Assembly (NCBI GenBank): GCA_017440425.1
Contig: JAFSHJ010000142.1
Location: forward strand, 1 to 8,986
DNA: 8,986 nucleotides
DNA from: Oscillospiraceae bacterium
Lineage (GTDB): Bacteria; Bacillota; Clostridia; Oscillospirales; Ruminococcaceae
Direction: 5' to 3'
Within the stretch, counting starts at the first letter, position 1; the number at the start of each line of letters is the position of its first letter. Below are positions 1 to 7,672 of the stretch, piece by piece. Both the position numbers and the translations under genes were made by a program. The notes beneath the pieces were generated by a model. The model saw only the letters and a list, made by a program, of their open reading frames with translations, ran no database searches and was not told where the DNA came from.

Positions 1-1165
1 CGATATACTTGGCTGCGCTGGAAACCAGCTTGCCTGCAATGTTGAAGTTGTAGTCGTCGATCTTATAGCGGGAGTGGATGGTATCCATTCCGGGGATATC
101 CATATAGGTGAGAGCTTCCTGCATATCGCCCTGGGCAAGATATGCGCTGATGTGCTCTTCGCCGCCGTAGTGACCTGTGAAGATCAGGTTGTTCTCTTTG
201 CACCACTTTGCGCAGGGCTTGATGAATGCGTTGAGATAACGTCTGCCGATGAGCTGCTTGTAATCGTCGCGAGCCTTCACCTCTTCCGGAGTTCTGGGAG
301 CATAGAAGAGAGCATAGAGATAGGGTCTGATAGAGTAGCCGTATGCCTTCTCAAACAGTTCTTCCATCTCTTCGTCCCAAGGACCTGCAACATTCAGCTC
401 AAAGCGATAGTGAGTTGTGGGCTCGTCGGTGAAAACACCCATAACAGTCTTGCCGAACTCTTCACCGATGTATTTCTTATATCTCTCGTGGGTCATCTCG
501 ATGAACTTCTGAATGGTGGATTCACGAAGAACATTGACATATCCGCGCAGACCTTTGGTCTCCAGACGGCTGAGACCGGAATAGATAACTCTGTCGGACT
601 GCTTGGTGTAGAACACGAGGATCTTTTCGGGGGTAACGCTCTGGTGGCGATACTGGATGTTGAAACATCCGTTTTCGGAGATAACCTCGCAGAGATCTGT
701 AATGTCTGTTACAAAATATCTGCCGTCTTTTTCGATAAAGCGCTGTGCGCTGATGAAGGTACCTCTCTGGTTGTGGTAACCGCGGTGTCCGTGGTAGCCA
801 ACTTCCATGGGCTCGCAGCAGAGCTCATACTGATCGTTGCTACGGTCCATCTCTTTGAGCAGACCGCCTGCCATACCGGAAGGCCAGTCGCACTCGTCAT
901 ATATCCAATACTTCATGCCAAGGCGCTTGGCTTCCTTGACAGCGTGCTGAATGAGCTCCATAAAACGGTCGGAAAGATACTGAATAGTCATTCCGCCGCA
1001 GGGATGGATGAAGAACTGTACGATGTTCTGCTCCTTGAATTTTTCAAGCTGGAAAGTGATTCCCTTTTCGTCAATATCTCCGGTCCAGAACCACATCACA
1101 ACGGGATTGTAGTCCAATGACGGATTTTTAAACTCAGAAATAAGTTTTTCAATCTTGTTGTTCAT
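1..1165 (-). CDS. GH106-like glycoside hydrolase, paralogue A (3' end beyond window)
   Basis: Only the N-terminal 388 residues are present; the gene runs off the left edge. I translated it by hand from the ATG at 1165-1163, which has a strong GGAGGTG site 7 nt upstream. It is collinear with paralogues B and C. Shared landmarks are PVVMWFW at 21-27, WIYDE at 87-91 followed by WPSG at 94-97, FTDEPT at 245-250 and GHYGGEE at 331-337. These fit the catalytic barrel half of the large GH106-like (alpha-L-rhamnosidase-related) hydrolases, which recur in gut bacteria. There is no signal peptide, so a cytoplasmic location is expected. It differs from B at about 35 of the first 100 residues, including the stretch after FFIH at 51-54 (PCGGMTIQYLSD here, YCPGCDVEYLTD in B), so its substrate may differ. 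It lies 15 nt after the stop of B and is expected to be co-transcribed with it. Exact sugar specificity is unknown. Confidence 0.85.
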   Translation of the reverse strand, partial: MNNKIEKLISEFKNPSLDYNPVVMWFWTGDIDEKGITFQLEKFKEQNIVQFFIHPCGGMTIQYLSDRFMELIQHAVKEAKRLGMKYWIYDECDWPSGMAGGLLKEMDRSNDQYELCCEPMEVGYHGHRGYHNQRGTFISAQRFIEKDGRYFVTDITDLCEVISENGCFNIQYRHQSVTPEKILVFYTKQSDRVIYSGLSRLETKGLRGYVNVLRESTIQKFIEMTHERYKKYIGEEFGKTVMGVFTDEPTTHYRFELNVAGPWDEEMEELFEKAYGYSIRPYLYALFYAPRTPEEVKARDDYKQLIGRRYLNAFIKPCAKWCKENNLIFTGHYGGEEHISAYLAQGDMQEALTYMDIPGMDTIHSRYKIDDYNFNIAGKLVSSAAKYI

Positions 1166-1172
1166 AAATCGA

Positions 1173-1179
1173 CACCTCC
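1173..1179 (-). promoter_or_regulatory. Ribosome binding site of paralogue A, abutting the stop of B
   Basis: Read on the minus strand this is GGAGGTG, 7 nt before the ATG of paralogue A. It begins 1 nt after the TGA of paralogue B (1183-1181). The whole intergenic gap is 15 nt, so the site also rules out a separate promoter for A and suggests translational coupling or reinitiation by ribosomes that finish B. Confidence 0.85.
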
Positions 1180-1180
1180 G

Positions 1181-4100
1181 TCAATTATAAAGGGTTATGA
1201 CAAGCGGCTTCATAATACCGTTTACGGTATATGTATCGAACTTATCATTTGCGGAACGTGCAATGCCGGCGAGCAGGTTGGAATAGGTGGAAGTGAGTCT
1301 GATGGTGATGTCGTTTGCCATATCGTGCAGAGCATCGGTGATATCCACTTCGCCCGGCTTCCAGATGTTCTTGCCAACCAGTTTTCCGTTGACATAAACT
1401 TCTGCTGCCAATGTGCTGTCTATCTTGAGAACAGCCTTCTTGCAGGGTCTGCAGAATGCGTTCTTGTCCATACCGATCATATCAACAGCCACGGAATAGA
1501 TGCCGTCGCCGCAGAAATAGGGATAACCCTGTTTCTCCCAGCCGCCCGGTCCGATGTACATACCGGCGGGAACTGCTGCGTTCTTTTCGTTGACCCAGAA
1601 ATCGCCGCTGAAGAAGATAAACGGGATCTTCTCGGTTACGAACACCTTGTCGGTCTCAACATCCATCTCAATGATGTTCTTGCCGTGTTTAACGTATTTG
1701 GTAACATCCAGGCGCATATCGCCTTCGCCCCAACGTACGGTGTTGGCTGTCTTATCCAGCTCGTTGCCGTTGAGTTTCAGGCTCTTGAGGGAGAATACCT
1801 CGGCGTTGATGTATACATTTTCGGGAATATACTCAAATCTGACCTCGCCTCTCACCTTGTATACGGTGCTTCTGGGCAGGTGCATTCCTTCGGGAAGGTC
1901 TACCAGACCGTTGCCCTCTCTCCATTCCTGCAGGTCTTCGTCATATACTTCGTATTTCTTCATGGGAAGCATATTTCCGCCAACAGCCTGGAACGCCATC
2001 ATCGGGTTGACAACGTAGTCCACGCTCTCGGTGTATTCAACCTTGTTGCAGACATATTCTTCTGTGGAGTTGAGGTCTTTAATTGCAACAACCATCTCAT
2101 AAGGAGCAAGTGTGAGTGCTATTCTGCCGTTTTCAACAGCATAGCAGGAAACCTCTTCCTTGGTGGTGGTGTTATAGAACTTAATGCCGGGAACAGCATC
2201 AACATAAGCAACTGTGTCTTCGTTTTCGTCGTTGCAGATGAACCAAAGCTTTGCGTAGTCGTTCTTTCTGGGTCCGATGTAGATCCTTGTGTCGCATTCC
2301 AGGTTGAGCTCTGTCTCGGGGATGATATCCTTGATGACCTTGTTATAGAGAGCAGCGTCGTATCCGTCAACAAAGTATACGTTGCCGTCCTGATAGACGT
2401 TGTCGTAACCTTCGATGAGGGTGCCGTTGAACCCAAAGTCAACCTTGCCGCAGGATTCGGGAATATTCTCGGGAATAGCATCCAGGAAGATGATCTTGAT
2501 GCCGTGAGCCTTCATCTCTTTGAGTGCCTTGGCCATGATTCCGTCAACATACTTCATTCCGGGGAGAACGATATACTCGAACTTGTAGCCGAAAGCTTCC
2601 ATATAGCCATCGTGATAGGTGATCTTATCCACGTTGTCTTCGGAGAAGATATCAAAGCCCATGCCGCCCCATGCAAGTGCGTTTACAGCGTTTTCGTAAA
2701 CGACCTGAATGTGCATTCTCAGGGAGTTTATAACGTTATCCATTACGTTGAAATCCTGAATGGACTGACGCAACGGGCTGATAAGCATGATCTTGCCATC
2801 CGGTCTTGTCTGCGCGGAGAGATAAGAAAGTGCGGCAACATACTCGTTATAGATGTTATAGTGCTTGAACAGCGGGTTGATGTAGCCGTGGGAGGAGGGC
2901 AGCATATCCTTCTTACGGGATTCACGGAGAGAATAGTGAGCACCCATATACTGGATCATGTTTGCGCCCATGACAAGCAGTCTGTTGACTACGCGGCGCA
3001 TGATCGGGAAATCGGTGTTCCATCCGCTGCCGGTGAAGGTCTCGCAGAGGATCCTGTCAATGTTGTTATATTTTGCAACGCTGGATACCAGCTTGCCTGC
3101 GATGTTCCAGTTGGGCTCATCGTATTTATAGGGCGGGAAGATGCAGTCCATACCGGGAATATCCATATAGGAAAGAGCGGTCTGGAAGTTGCCCTGATAG
3201 ATGCTGGCAACGATCTCTTCCTCACCGCCGAAGTGACCGGTGAAGATGAGGTTGTTCTCTTTGCACCACTCTGCATACTGGCCGACAAAGTTCTCAAGAT
3301 AGAGCTTTTTGATGAGGCTTCTGTAATCGTCTCTTGCCTTTGCCTCTTCCTCGGACTTGGGTTCATAGAACAGAGTGTAGAGATAGGGCTTGAGGGAATA
3401 GCCGAACATCTCCTCAAACATTTCGAACATACCGTCGTCCCAGGGGCCGGGGATGTGGCACCAGAAGTGACGCAGAGAGGTGGGTTCGTCGGTGAAGATG
3501 CCTCTTACTGTTTTGCCGAACTCATCGCCAACAGCCTTTTTGTGGGTGTTGATGGTCATGTTAAGGAACTCGGCAACAGCCTCTTTGTTGATGATGTTGA
3601 GATAACCGCGCATACCCTTTGCGTTGGGGCAGCAGTCGGTGGAAGGCATATTGGTCTCGTTTCTTGTTACAAAGAAGAACAGAACCTTCTCCGGAACGGA
3701 GTAGTTGTTCTGATATTCAACGTAAGCAAACTCTTCGCCCTGGGTGATCTCGCATTTATCGGTGACATCTACCATGCAGTATTTGCCGTCAACGATCTTC
3801 ATGCTCTGTGCGCTGATGAAGGTGCCTCTCTTGAGCACGGTCTCACGCATTCCGCAGGGGTTGAGATATCTTGCTTCGCAGCAGATCTCTTTCTGAGCAT
3901 ATTTGGGATCTTTTTCCAAAATAAGTCCGCCGGCAACACCGGAGGGATATTCATATTCATCGTAGATCCAGTAGTGCATTCCAAGGCGTTTTGCCTCTTT
4001 TACTACGTGTTTGATAAGTTCCATGTGTGCATCGGTGAGATATTCAACATCGCAGCCGGGGCAATAGTGGATGAAGAACTCGGTGATGTTCTGTTCACGG

Positions 4101-4228
4101 AACTTTTCAAGCTGATAGGTAATGCCCTCGGGAGTTATTGCGCCGTTCCAAAACCACATTACAACGGGGCTATACTCCAAGGACGGCTTTTTAAAACCTT
4201 GTACAAGCTTTTCAAAATTATCGTTCAT
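1181..4228 (-). CDS. GH106-like glycoside hydrolase, paralogue B
   Basis: This is a 1015-residue protein without a signal peptide or membrane segment, so it is predicted to be cytoplasmic. Residues about 1-450 form the catalytic barrel region, with PVVMWFWNG (21-29), a long run ending in WIYDEYEYPSG (87-97), FTDEPT (245-250), GHFGGEE (331-337) and CETFTGSGW (395-403). The acidic residues D247, E248, E336-E337 and E396 are candidates for the catalytic and substrate-binding carboxylates; this assignment is inferred, not aligned. About 550-720 reads as an alpha/beta segment, and about 790-1015 as beta-rich carbohydrate-binding-like modules ending in WKPGEVDITDALHD (956-969) and a C-terminal strand. 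Family members are usually annotated as glycosyl hydrolase or alpha-L-rhamnosidase and are often around 900-1100 residues, so it looks complete. The start follows an AAAAGGAG site at 4244-4237 with 8 nt spacing, and the promoter is at 4323-4351. It precedes A in an operon. The whole gene contains no TTA, CTA or TCA sense codon. The substrate is not known. Confidence 0.88.
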   Translation of the reverse strand: MNDNFEKLVQGFKKPSLEYSPVVMWFWNGAITPEGITYQLEKFREQNITEFFIHYCPGCDVEYLTDAHMELIKHVVKEAKRLGMHYWIYDEYEYPSGVAGGLILEKDPKYAQKEICCEARYLNPCGMRETVLKRGTFISAQSMKIVDGKYCMVDVTDKCEITQGEEFAYVEYQNNYSVPEKVLFFFVTRNETNMPSTDCCPNAKGMRGYLNIINKEAVAEFLNMTINTHKKAVGDEFGKTVRGIFTDEPTSLRHFWCHIPGPWDDGMFEMFEEMFGYSLKPYLYTLFYEPKSEEEAKARDDYRSLIKKLYLENFVGQYAEWCKENNLIFTGHFGGEEEIVASIYQGNFQTALSYMDIPGMDCIFPPYKYDEPNWNIAGKLVSSVAKYNNIDRILCETFTGSGWNTDFPIMRRVVNRLLVMGANMIQYMGAHYSLRESRKKDMLPSSHGYINPLFKHYNIYNEYVAALSYLSAQTRPDGKIMLISPLRQSIQDFNVMDNVINSLRMHIQVVYENAVNALAWGGMGFDIFSEDNVDKITYHDGYMEAFGYKFEYIVLPGMKYVDGIMAKALKEMKAHGIKIIFLDAIPENIPESCGKVDFGFNGTLIEGYDNVYQDGNVYFVDGYDAALYNKVIKDIIPETELNLECDTRIYIGPRKNDYAKLWFICNDENEDTVAYVDAVPGIKFYNTTTKEEVSCYAVENGRIALTLAPYEMVVAIKDLNSTEEYVCNKVEYTESVDYVVNPMMAFQAVGGNMLPMKKYEVYDEDLQEWREGNGLVDLPEGMHLPRSTVYKVRGEVRFEYIPENVYINAEVFSLKSLKLNGNELDKTANTVRWGEGDMRLDVTKYVKHGKNIIEMDVETDKVFVTEKIPFIFFSGDFWVNEKNAAVPAGMYIGPGGWEKQGYPYFCGDGIYSVAVDMIGMDKNAFCRPCKKAVLKIDSTLAAEVYVNGKLVGKNIWKPGEVDITDALHDMANDITIRLTSTYSNLLAGIARSANDKFDTYTVNGIMKPLVITLYN

Positions 4229-4312
4229 AAGCTTGACTCCTTTTCTTGTTTAAGTTTAATGCTACTGATGATCTTAACTTTCCACAAAATAAGCGAAAAT
4301 CACGGGGTTAGA

Positions 4313-4332
4313 CCATAGCTTGATTATACCTT
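4313..4332 (-). repeat. 20-bp promoter-core repeat, copy upstream of B
   Basis: These 20 bp are identical to 7615-7634 upstream of paralogue C. The block covers the -10 box and continues through CAAGCTATGG, across the expected transcription start. The flanking bases differ at both ends (4312 and 4333). Upstream A/T-rich sequence is also recognisably similar between the two copies, so the duplication that made B and C probably included the regulatory region. Confidence 0.85.
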
Positions 4333-4351
4333 CTTGACCCCCATAAGTCAA
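4323..4351 (-). promoter_or_regulatory. Sigma-A promoter of the B-A operon
   Basis: On the minus strand the -35 box TTGACT (4351-4346) and the -10 box TATAAT (4328-4323) are separated by exactly 17 nt. The start should lie near 4316, giving an 85-90 nt leader before the ATG of B. Two inverted repeats touch the -35 box: TTGAC/GTCAA arms at 4334-4338 and 4347-4351 enclosing a C-rich 8-nt centre, and ATATATT/AATATAT arms at 4351-4357 and 4360-4366. Either could be an operator; neither resembles a motif I can name with confidence. Confidence 0.85.
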
Positions 4352-4399
4352 TATATTTGAATATATTTTTTATTACAAAATATTGAGGTATATTTAAGC

Positions 4400-4490
4400 A
4401 AAAAACCATATATACACGATTTTCACCGTTTTTGCGGGGGATTTTTTCAACATCTCTCCCCCGCTTTTTGCGGTGCTTTTATCGGTGTAT
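4400..4490 (-). terminator. Composite hairpin after paralogue C, probable terminator
   Basis: The right arm begins 2 nt after the TGA of C. Three paired blocks are nested: ATACACGAT (4412-4420) with 4481-4490 (one bulged base), CACCG (4424-4428) with CGGTG (4471-4475), and GCGGGGGA (4434-4441) with TCCCCCGC (4457-4464), around a 15-nt loop. The internal loops are matched A-tracts in the minus-strand RNA. A run of six T on the minus strand (4405-4400) follows 6 nt after the stem. On the plus strand the inner stem is directly followed by TTTTT, a textbook intrinsic terminator shape, so it may act in both directions. It ends the C transcript just before the promoter of B. Confidence 0.6.
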
Positions 4491-4492
4491 GA

Positions 4493-7400
4493 TCAGTTAT
4501 AAAGTGTGATGACCAGCGGCTTGTTGAGTCCGTTTACGGTGTAGGTATCAAAGGGTCTGTCGGCGGGGGTGGCAATGCCCGCAAACAGGTTGGAATAGGT
4601 TGAGGTGAGCTTCACGGTGATATCGTTTGCCATATCGTGGAGAGCATCGGTGATATCCACTTCGCCCGGCTTCCAGATGTTGGAGCCCATCTTCTTGCCG
4701 TTGACCCAAACCTCTGCCGAAAGGGTGCTGTCTATTTTGAGCACAGCCTTCTTCCAGGGTCTGCAGAAGTTGCCCTTGTCCATTCCGAACATTCCAACAT
4801 CCATGGAATAGATGCCGTCGCCGCAGAAATAGGGATAGCCCTGCTTCTCCCAGCCTCCCGGTCGGATAAATCTGCTCACGGGAACAGCCGCGTTCTTATC
4901 GTTTACGCCGAAGTCGCCGCTGAAGAAGATGAAGGGTATTCTTTCGGTTACATAAACGCTGTCGGACATAACATCCATCTCGATGATGTTTTTGCCGTGT
5001 TTGATGTATTTGGTAACATCAAGACGCATATCCTCTTCGCTCCAACGGTGGGTGTTTGCAGTTTTTTCAAGCTCGTTTCCGTTGAGCTTCAGGCTCTTGA
5101 GTGAGAGCACCTCTGCGTTGATGTATACTCTGTCGGGGATATATTCGAAGTTGACCTCTCCTCTTATCTTATACATCGTGCTTCTGGGCAGATGCATTCC
5201 CTCGGGAAGGTCTACCAGACCGTCGCCCTCGCGCCACTCCTGCAGCTCTTCATCAAACACTTCGTATTTCTTCATGGGGAGCATATTGCCGCCCACAGCC
5301 TGGAATTCCATCATGGAAGTGAGAACATAGTCCACGCTCTCGGTGTATTCCTCCTTGCAGCAGACATATTCCTCTGTGGAGTTGAGATCCTGAATGGCAA
5401 CTATCATCTCGTAGGGAGCAAAGGTCAGCTTGATCCTGCCGTTTTCAACGTCGTAGCAGGTGACCTCTTCCTTGGTGGTGGTGTTAAAGAGCTTGATGCC
5501 GGGAACGGAATCGATGTATGCCACCGCATCCTTGTTTTCATCATTGCAGAGGAACCAAAGCTTTACATCGCCGTTCTTTCTGGGACCTACATATATTCTT
5601 GTGTCGCTCTCGATGTGCAGCTCTGTCTCGGGGATTATCTCCTTGATGACCTTGTTATAGAGCTCTGCGCTTGTGCTGTCGATGAAATATACGTTGCCGT
5701 CCCGATAGACGTTGTCGTAGCCGTTGAAGGGTTTGCCGTTGAACTCAAAGTTCACCTTTTCCGCAGCTTCAACAATGCTCTCCGGGATGAAGTTCATAAA
5801 CACGATCTTTATTCCGTGCGCCTTCATCTTGTTAAGAGCATCCGCCATAATTTTATCGATGTATTTCATAGAGGGCAGCACGATATACTCAAACTTGTAG
5901 CCAAAAGCCTCCATATAACCGTCGTGATAGGTGATCTTATCTATATCGTCCTCGGAGAAGATATCGAAGCCCATGCCGCCCCATGCAAGTGCGTTTACAG
6001 CGTTCTGATAGACGATCTGCACCGGCATTGTTGCATAATGCACCTCGTTATCCATAACGTCGTTTTCCTGAATGCACTGACGCAGCGGGCTGATGAGCAT
6101 AATTTTGCCGTCCGGTCTTGTCTTTGCGGAGAGATAGGAAAGTGCCGCAACATATTCGTTGTAAATGTTATAGAACTTGAACAGCGGGTTGATGTAGCTG
6201 TGGGAGGAGGGCAGCATATCCTTTTTGCGGGATTCGCGGAGAGAATAGTGAGCGCCCATATACTGGATCATGTTTGCACCCATAACAAGCAGGCGGTTCA
6301 CAATGCGGCGCATATGTGTGAAATCGGTGTTCCAGCCGCTGCCGGTAAAGGTCTCGCACAAAACTCTGTCCACGTTTTTATATTTTGCAACGCTGGATAC
6401 CAGCTTGCCTGCAATGTTCCATCTGTCCTCATCGTATTTATAGGTGGGGAAAATGCAGTCCATGCCGGGGATGCCCATATAGGAGAGTGCTGTCTGGAAG
6501 TTGCCCTGATATACGCTTCCCAGCATATCCTCTTCGCCGCCGAAGTGGCCGGTGAAGATCAGGTTGTTCTTTTCGCAGCATTCGGCATACTGTGCCACAA
6601 AGTTCTCAAGAGAGTGCTTTTTGATAAGGCTTCTGTAGTCGTCTCTTGCCTTGGAATCTTCGGGGGATTTGGGCTCATAGAACAGCGCATAGAGATAGGG
6701 CTTGAGGGAATAGCCGAACATCTCCTCAAACATCTCGAACATACCGTCGTCCCAGGGACCGGGCAGGTGGCAGCTGAAGTGGCGCAGAGATGTGGGTTCG
6801 TCGGTGAAGATGCCCTTTACGGTTTTGCCGAACTCCTCGCCGATAGCCTTTTTGTGGGTATCGATGGTCATTCTCAAAAATTCGGCAACAGCCTCTTTGT
6901 TGATGATGTTGAGATAGCCGGGAACGCCCTTTGCGTTGGGGCAGCAGTCGGTGGAGGGCATGCTGCTCTCGTTTTTGGTGACGAAGAAGAACAGAATCTT
7001 CTCCGGAACGGAGTAGTTGTTCTGATATTCAACGTAGGCAAACTCCTCACCCTGAGTTACCTCGCATTTATCGGTGACATCCACAACGGAATATTTGCCG
7101 TCAACTGTCTTGATGCTCTGTGCGCCGACAAAGGTACCTCTCTTCATTGCTGTCTCACGCATTCCGCAGGGATTGAGGTATCTTGCCACACAGCAGATCT
7201 CCTGCTGAGCATATTTGGGATCTTTCTCCAGAATAAGTCCGCCGCAGGTGCCGGAGGGATATTCGTATTCATCGTAGATCCAGTAGTGCATTCCAAGGCG
7301 CTTTGCCTCTTTCACCACGTGCTTGATAAGCTCCATGTGCTCATCTGTGAGATACTCAACATCGCATCCGGGAGAATAGTGGATGAAAAAATCGGTAATG

Positions 7401-7540
7401 TTCTGCTCGCGGAATTTTTCCAGCTGGAATGTGATGTTTTTCTCATCCATACGTCCGTTCCAAAACCACATTACAACGGGACTATACTCCAGCGCAGGCT
7501 TTTTAAAGCCTTGCACAAGCTTTTCAAAATTGTCGCTCAT
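4493..7540 (-). CDS. GH106-like glycoside hydrolase, paralogue C
   Basis: This is a 1015-residue leaderless protein that aligns with paralogue B end to end with the same length and motif positions: PVVMWFWNG (21-29), WIYDEYEYPSG (87-97), FTDEPT (245-250), GHFGGEE (331-337), CETFTGSGW (395-403) and WKPGEVDITD near the C-terminus. The family assignment and its limits are therefore the same as for B: a GH106-like catalytic barrel followed by beta-rich sugar-binding-like domains, with unknown substrate. About 14 of the first 100 residues differ from B, six of them clustered at 30-35 just after the conserved WFWNG. Further clustered differences occur around 336-342 and 493-507. The start is fixed by an AAAAGGAG site at 7556-7549 with 8 nt spacing. 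It has its own promoter (7625-7653) and a hairpin immediately after its stop, so it is probably a monocistronic unit. It is divergent from the lysis cassette. Confidence 0.88.
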   Translation of the reverse strand: MSDNFEKLVQGFKKPALEYSPVVMWFWNGRMDEKNITFQLEKFREQNITDFFIHYSPGCDVEYLTDEHMELIKHVVKEAKRLGMHYWIYDEYEYPSGTCGGLILEKDPKYAQQEICCVARYLNPCGMRETAMKRGTFVGAQSIKTVDGKYSVVDVTDKCEVTQGEEFAYVEYQNNYSVPEKILFFFVTKNESSMPSTDCCPNAKGVPGYLNIINKEAVAEFLRMTIDTHKKAIGEEFGKTVKGIFTDEPTSLRHFSCHLPGPWDDGMFEMFEEMFGYSLKPYLYALFYEPKSPEDSKARDDYRSLIKKHSLENFVAQYAECCEKNNLIFTGHFGGEEDMLGSVYQGNFQTALSYMGIPGMDCIFPTYKYDEDRWNIAGKLVSSVAKYKNVDRVLCETFTGSGWNTDFTHMRRIVNRLLVMGANMIQYMGAHYSLRESRKKDMLPSSHSYINPLFKFYNIYNEYVAALSYLSAKTRPDGKIMLISPLRQCIQENDVMDNEVHYATMPVQIVYQNAVNALAWGGMGFDIFSEDDIDKITYHDGYMEAFGYKFEYIVLPSMKYIDKIMADALNKMKAHGIKIVFMNFIPESIVEAAEKVNFEFNGKPFNGYDNVYRDGNVYFIDSTSAELYNKVIKEIIPETELHIESDTRIYVGPRKNGDVKLWFLCNDENKDAVAYIDSVPGIKLFNTTTKEEVTCYDVENGRIKLTFAPYEMIVAIQDLNSTEEYVCCKEEYTESVDYVLTSMMEFQAVGGNMLPMKKYEVFDEELQEWREGDGLVDLPEGMHLPRSTMYKIRGEVNFEYIPDRVYINAEVLSLKSLKLNGNELEKTANTHRWSEEDMRLDVTKYIKHGKNIIEMDVMSDSVYVTERIPFIFFSGDFGVNDKNAAVPVSRFIRPGGWEKQGYPYFCGDGIYSMDVGMFGMDKGNFCRPWKKAVLKIDSTLSAEVWVNGKKMGSNIWKPGEVDITDALHDMANDITVKLTSTYSNLFAGIATPADRPFDTYTVNGLNKPLVITLYN

Positions 7541-7580
7541 AAACTTTTCTCCTTTTCTTTTTAAGTTTATGTTTTCGATT

Positions 7581-7603
7581 ATTTTGATTTTTCACATCAA
7601 AAT
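7581..7603 (-). other. AU-rich leader hairpin upstream of C
   Basis: ATTTTGAT (7581-7588) and ATCAAAAT (7596-7603) form a perfect 8-bp inverted repeat with a 7-nt loop inside the 5' leader of paralogue C. In RNA the stem would be weak because only one pair is G-C. As DNA it is one of several TTGAT/ATCAA inverted repeats in this spacer, so an operator is as likely as an RNA element. Confidence 0.4.
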
Positions 7604-7614
7604 CAGGCTCATTG

Positions 7615-7634
7615 CCATAGCTTGATTATACCTT
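7615..7634 (-). repeat. 20-bp promoter-core repeat, copy upstream of C
   Basis: Identical over 20 bp to 4313-4332 upstream of paralogue B; it includes the -10 box and the bases through the predicted transcription start. Confidence 0.85.
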
Positions 7635-7653
7635 TTCCCCTTTGATAAATCAA
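7625..7653 (-). promoter_or_regulatory. Sigma-A promoter of paralogue C
   Basis: On the minus strand the -35 box TTGATT (7653-7648) and the -10 box TATAAT (7630-7625) have a 17-nt spacer. The start should fall near 7618, giving a leader of about 80 nt. The -35 box is half of a TTGAT-AA-ATCAA inverted repeat (7642-7653), so a protein bound there would block RNA polymerase. The spacer keeps the G-run seen in the promoter of B. Confidence 0.85.
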
Positions 7654-7672
7654 TACATTTAATCTTATTTTT

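Noticed and set aside
4229..4312. Riboswitch or structured regulatory RNA in the leader of B
   Set aside because: The leader is under 90 nt, A/T-rich, shows no strong conserved helix, and is not conserved with the leader of C outside the ends.
1325..4318. 997-codon open frame on the plus strand opposite paralogue B, with similar long frames opposite A (74-1120) and C (5192-7564)
   Set aside because: It is in exact antisense register with the hydrolase codons and exists because TTA, CTA and TCA are avoided. The sense proteins have recognisable conserved motifs and ribosome sites; the antisense frames have neither.
7642..7671. Possible plus-strand promoter for the lysis cassette (TTGATA, 18-nt spacer, TATTTT)
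   Set aside because: The -10 match is only 4 of 6 and the region is so AT-rich that such matches are expected. The cassette probably has a promoter in 7600-7722 but I cannot place it with confidence.
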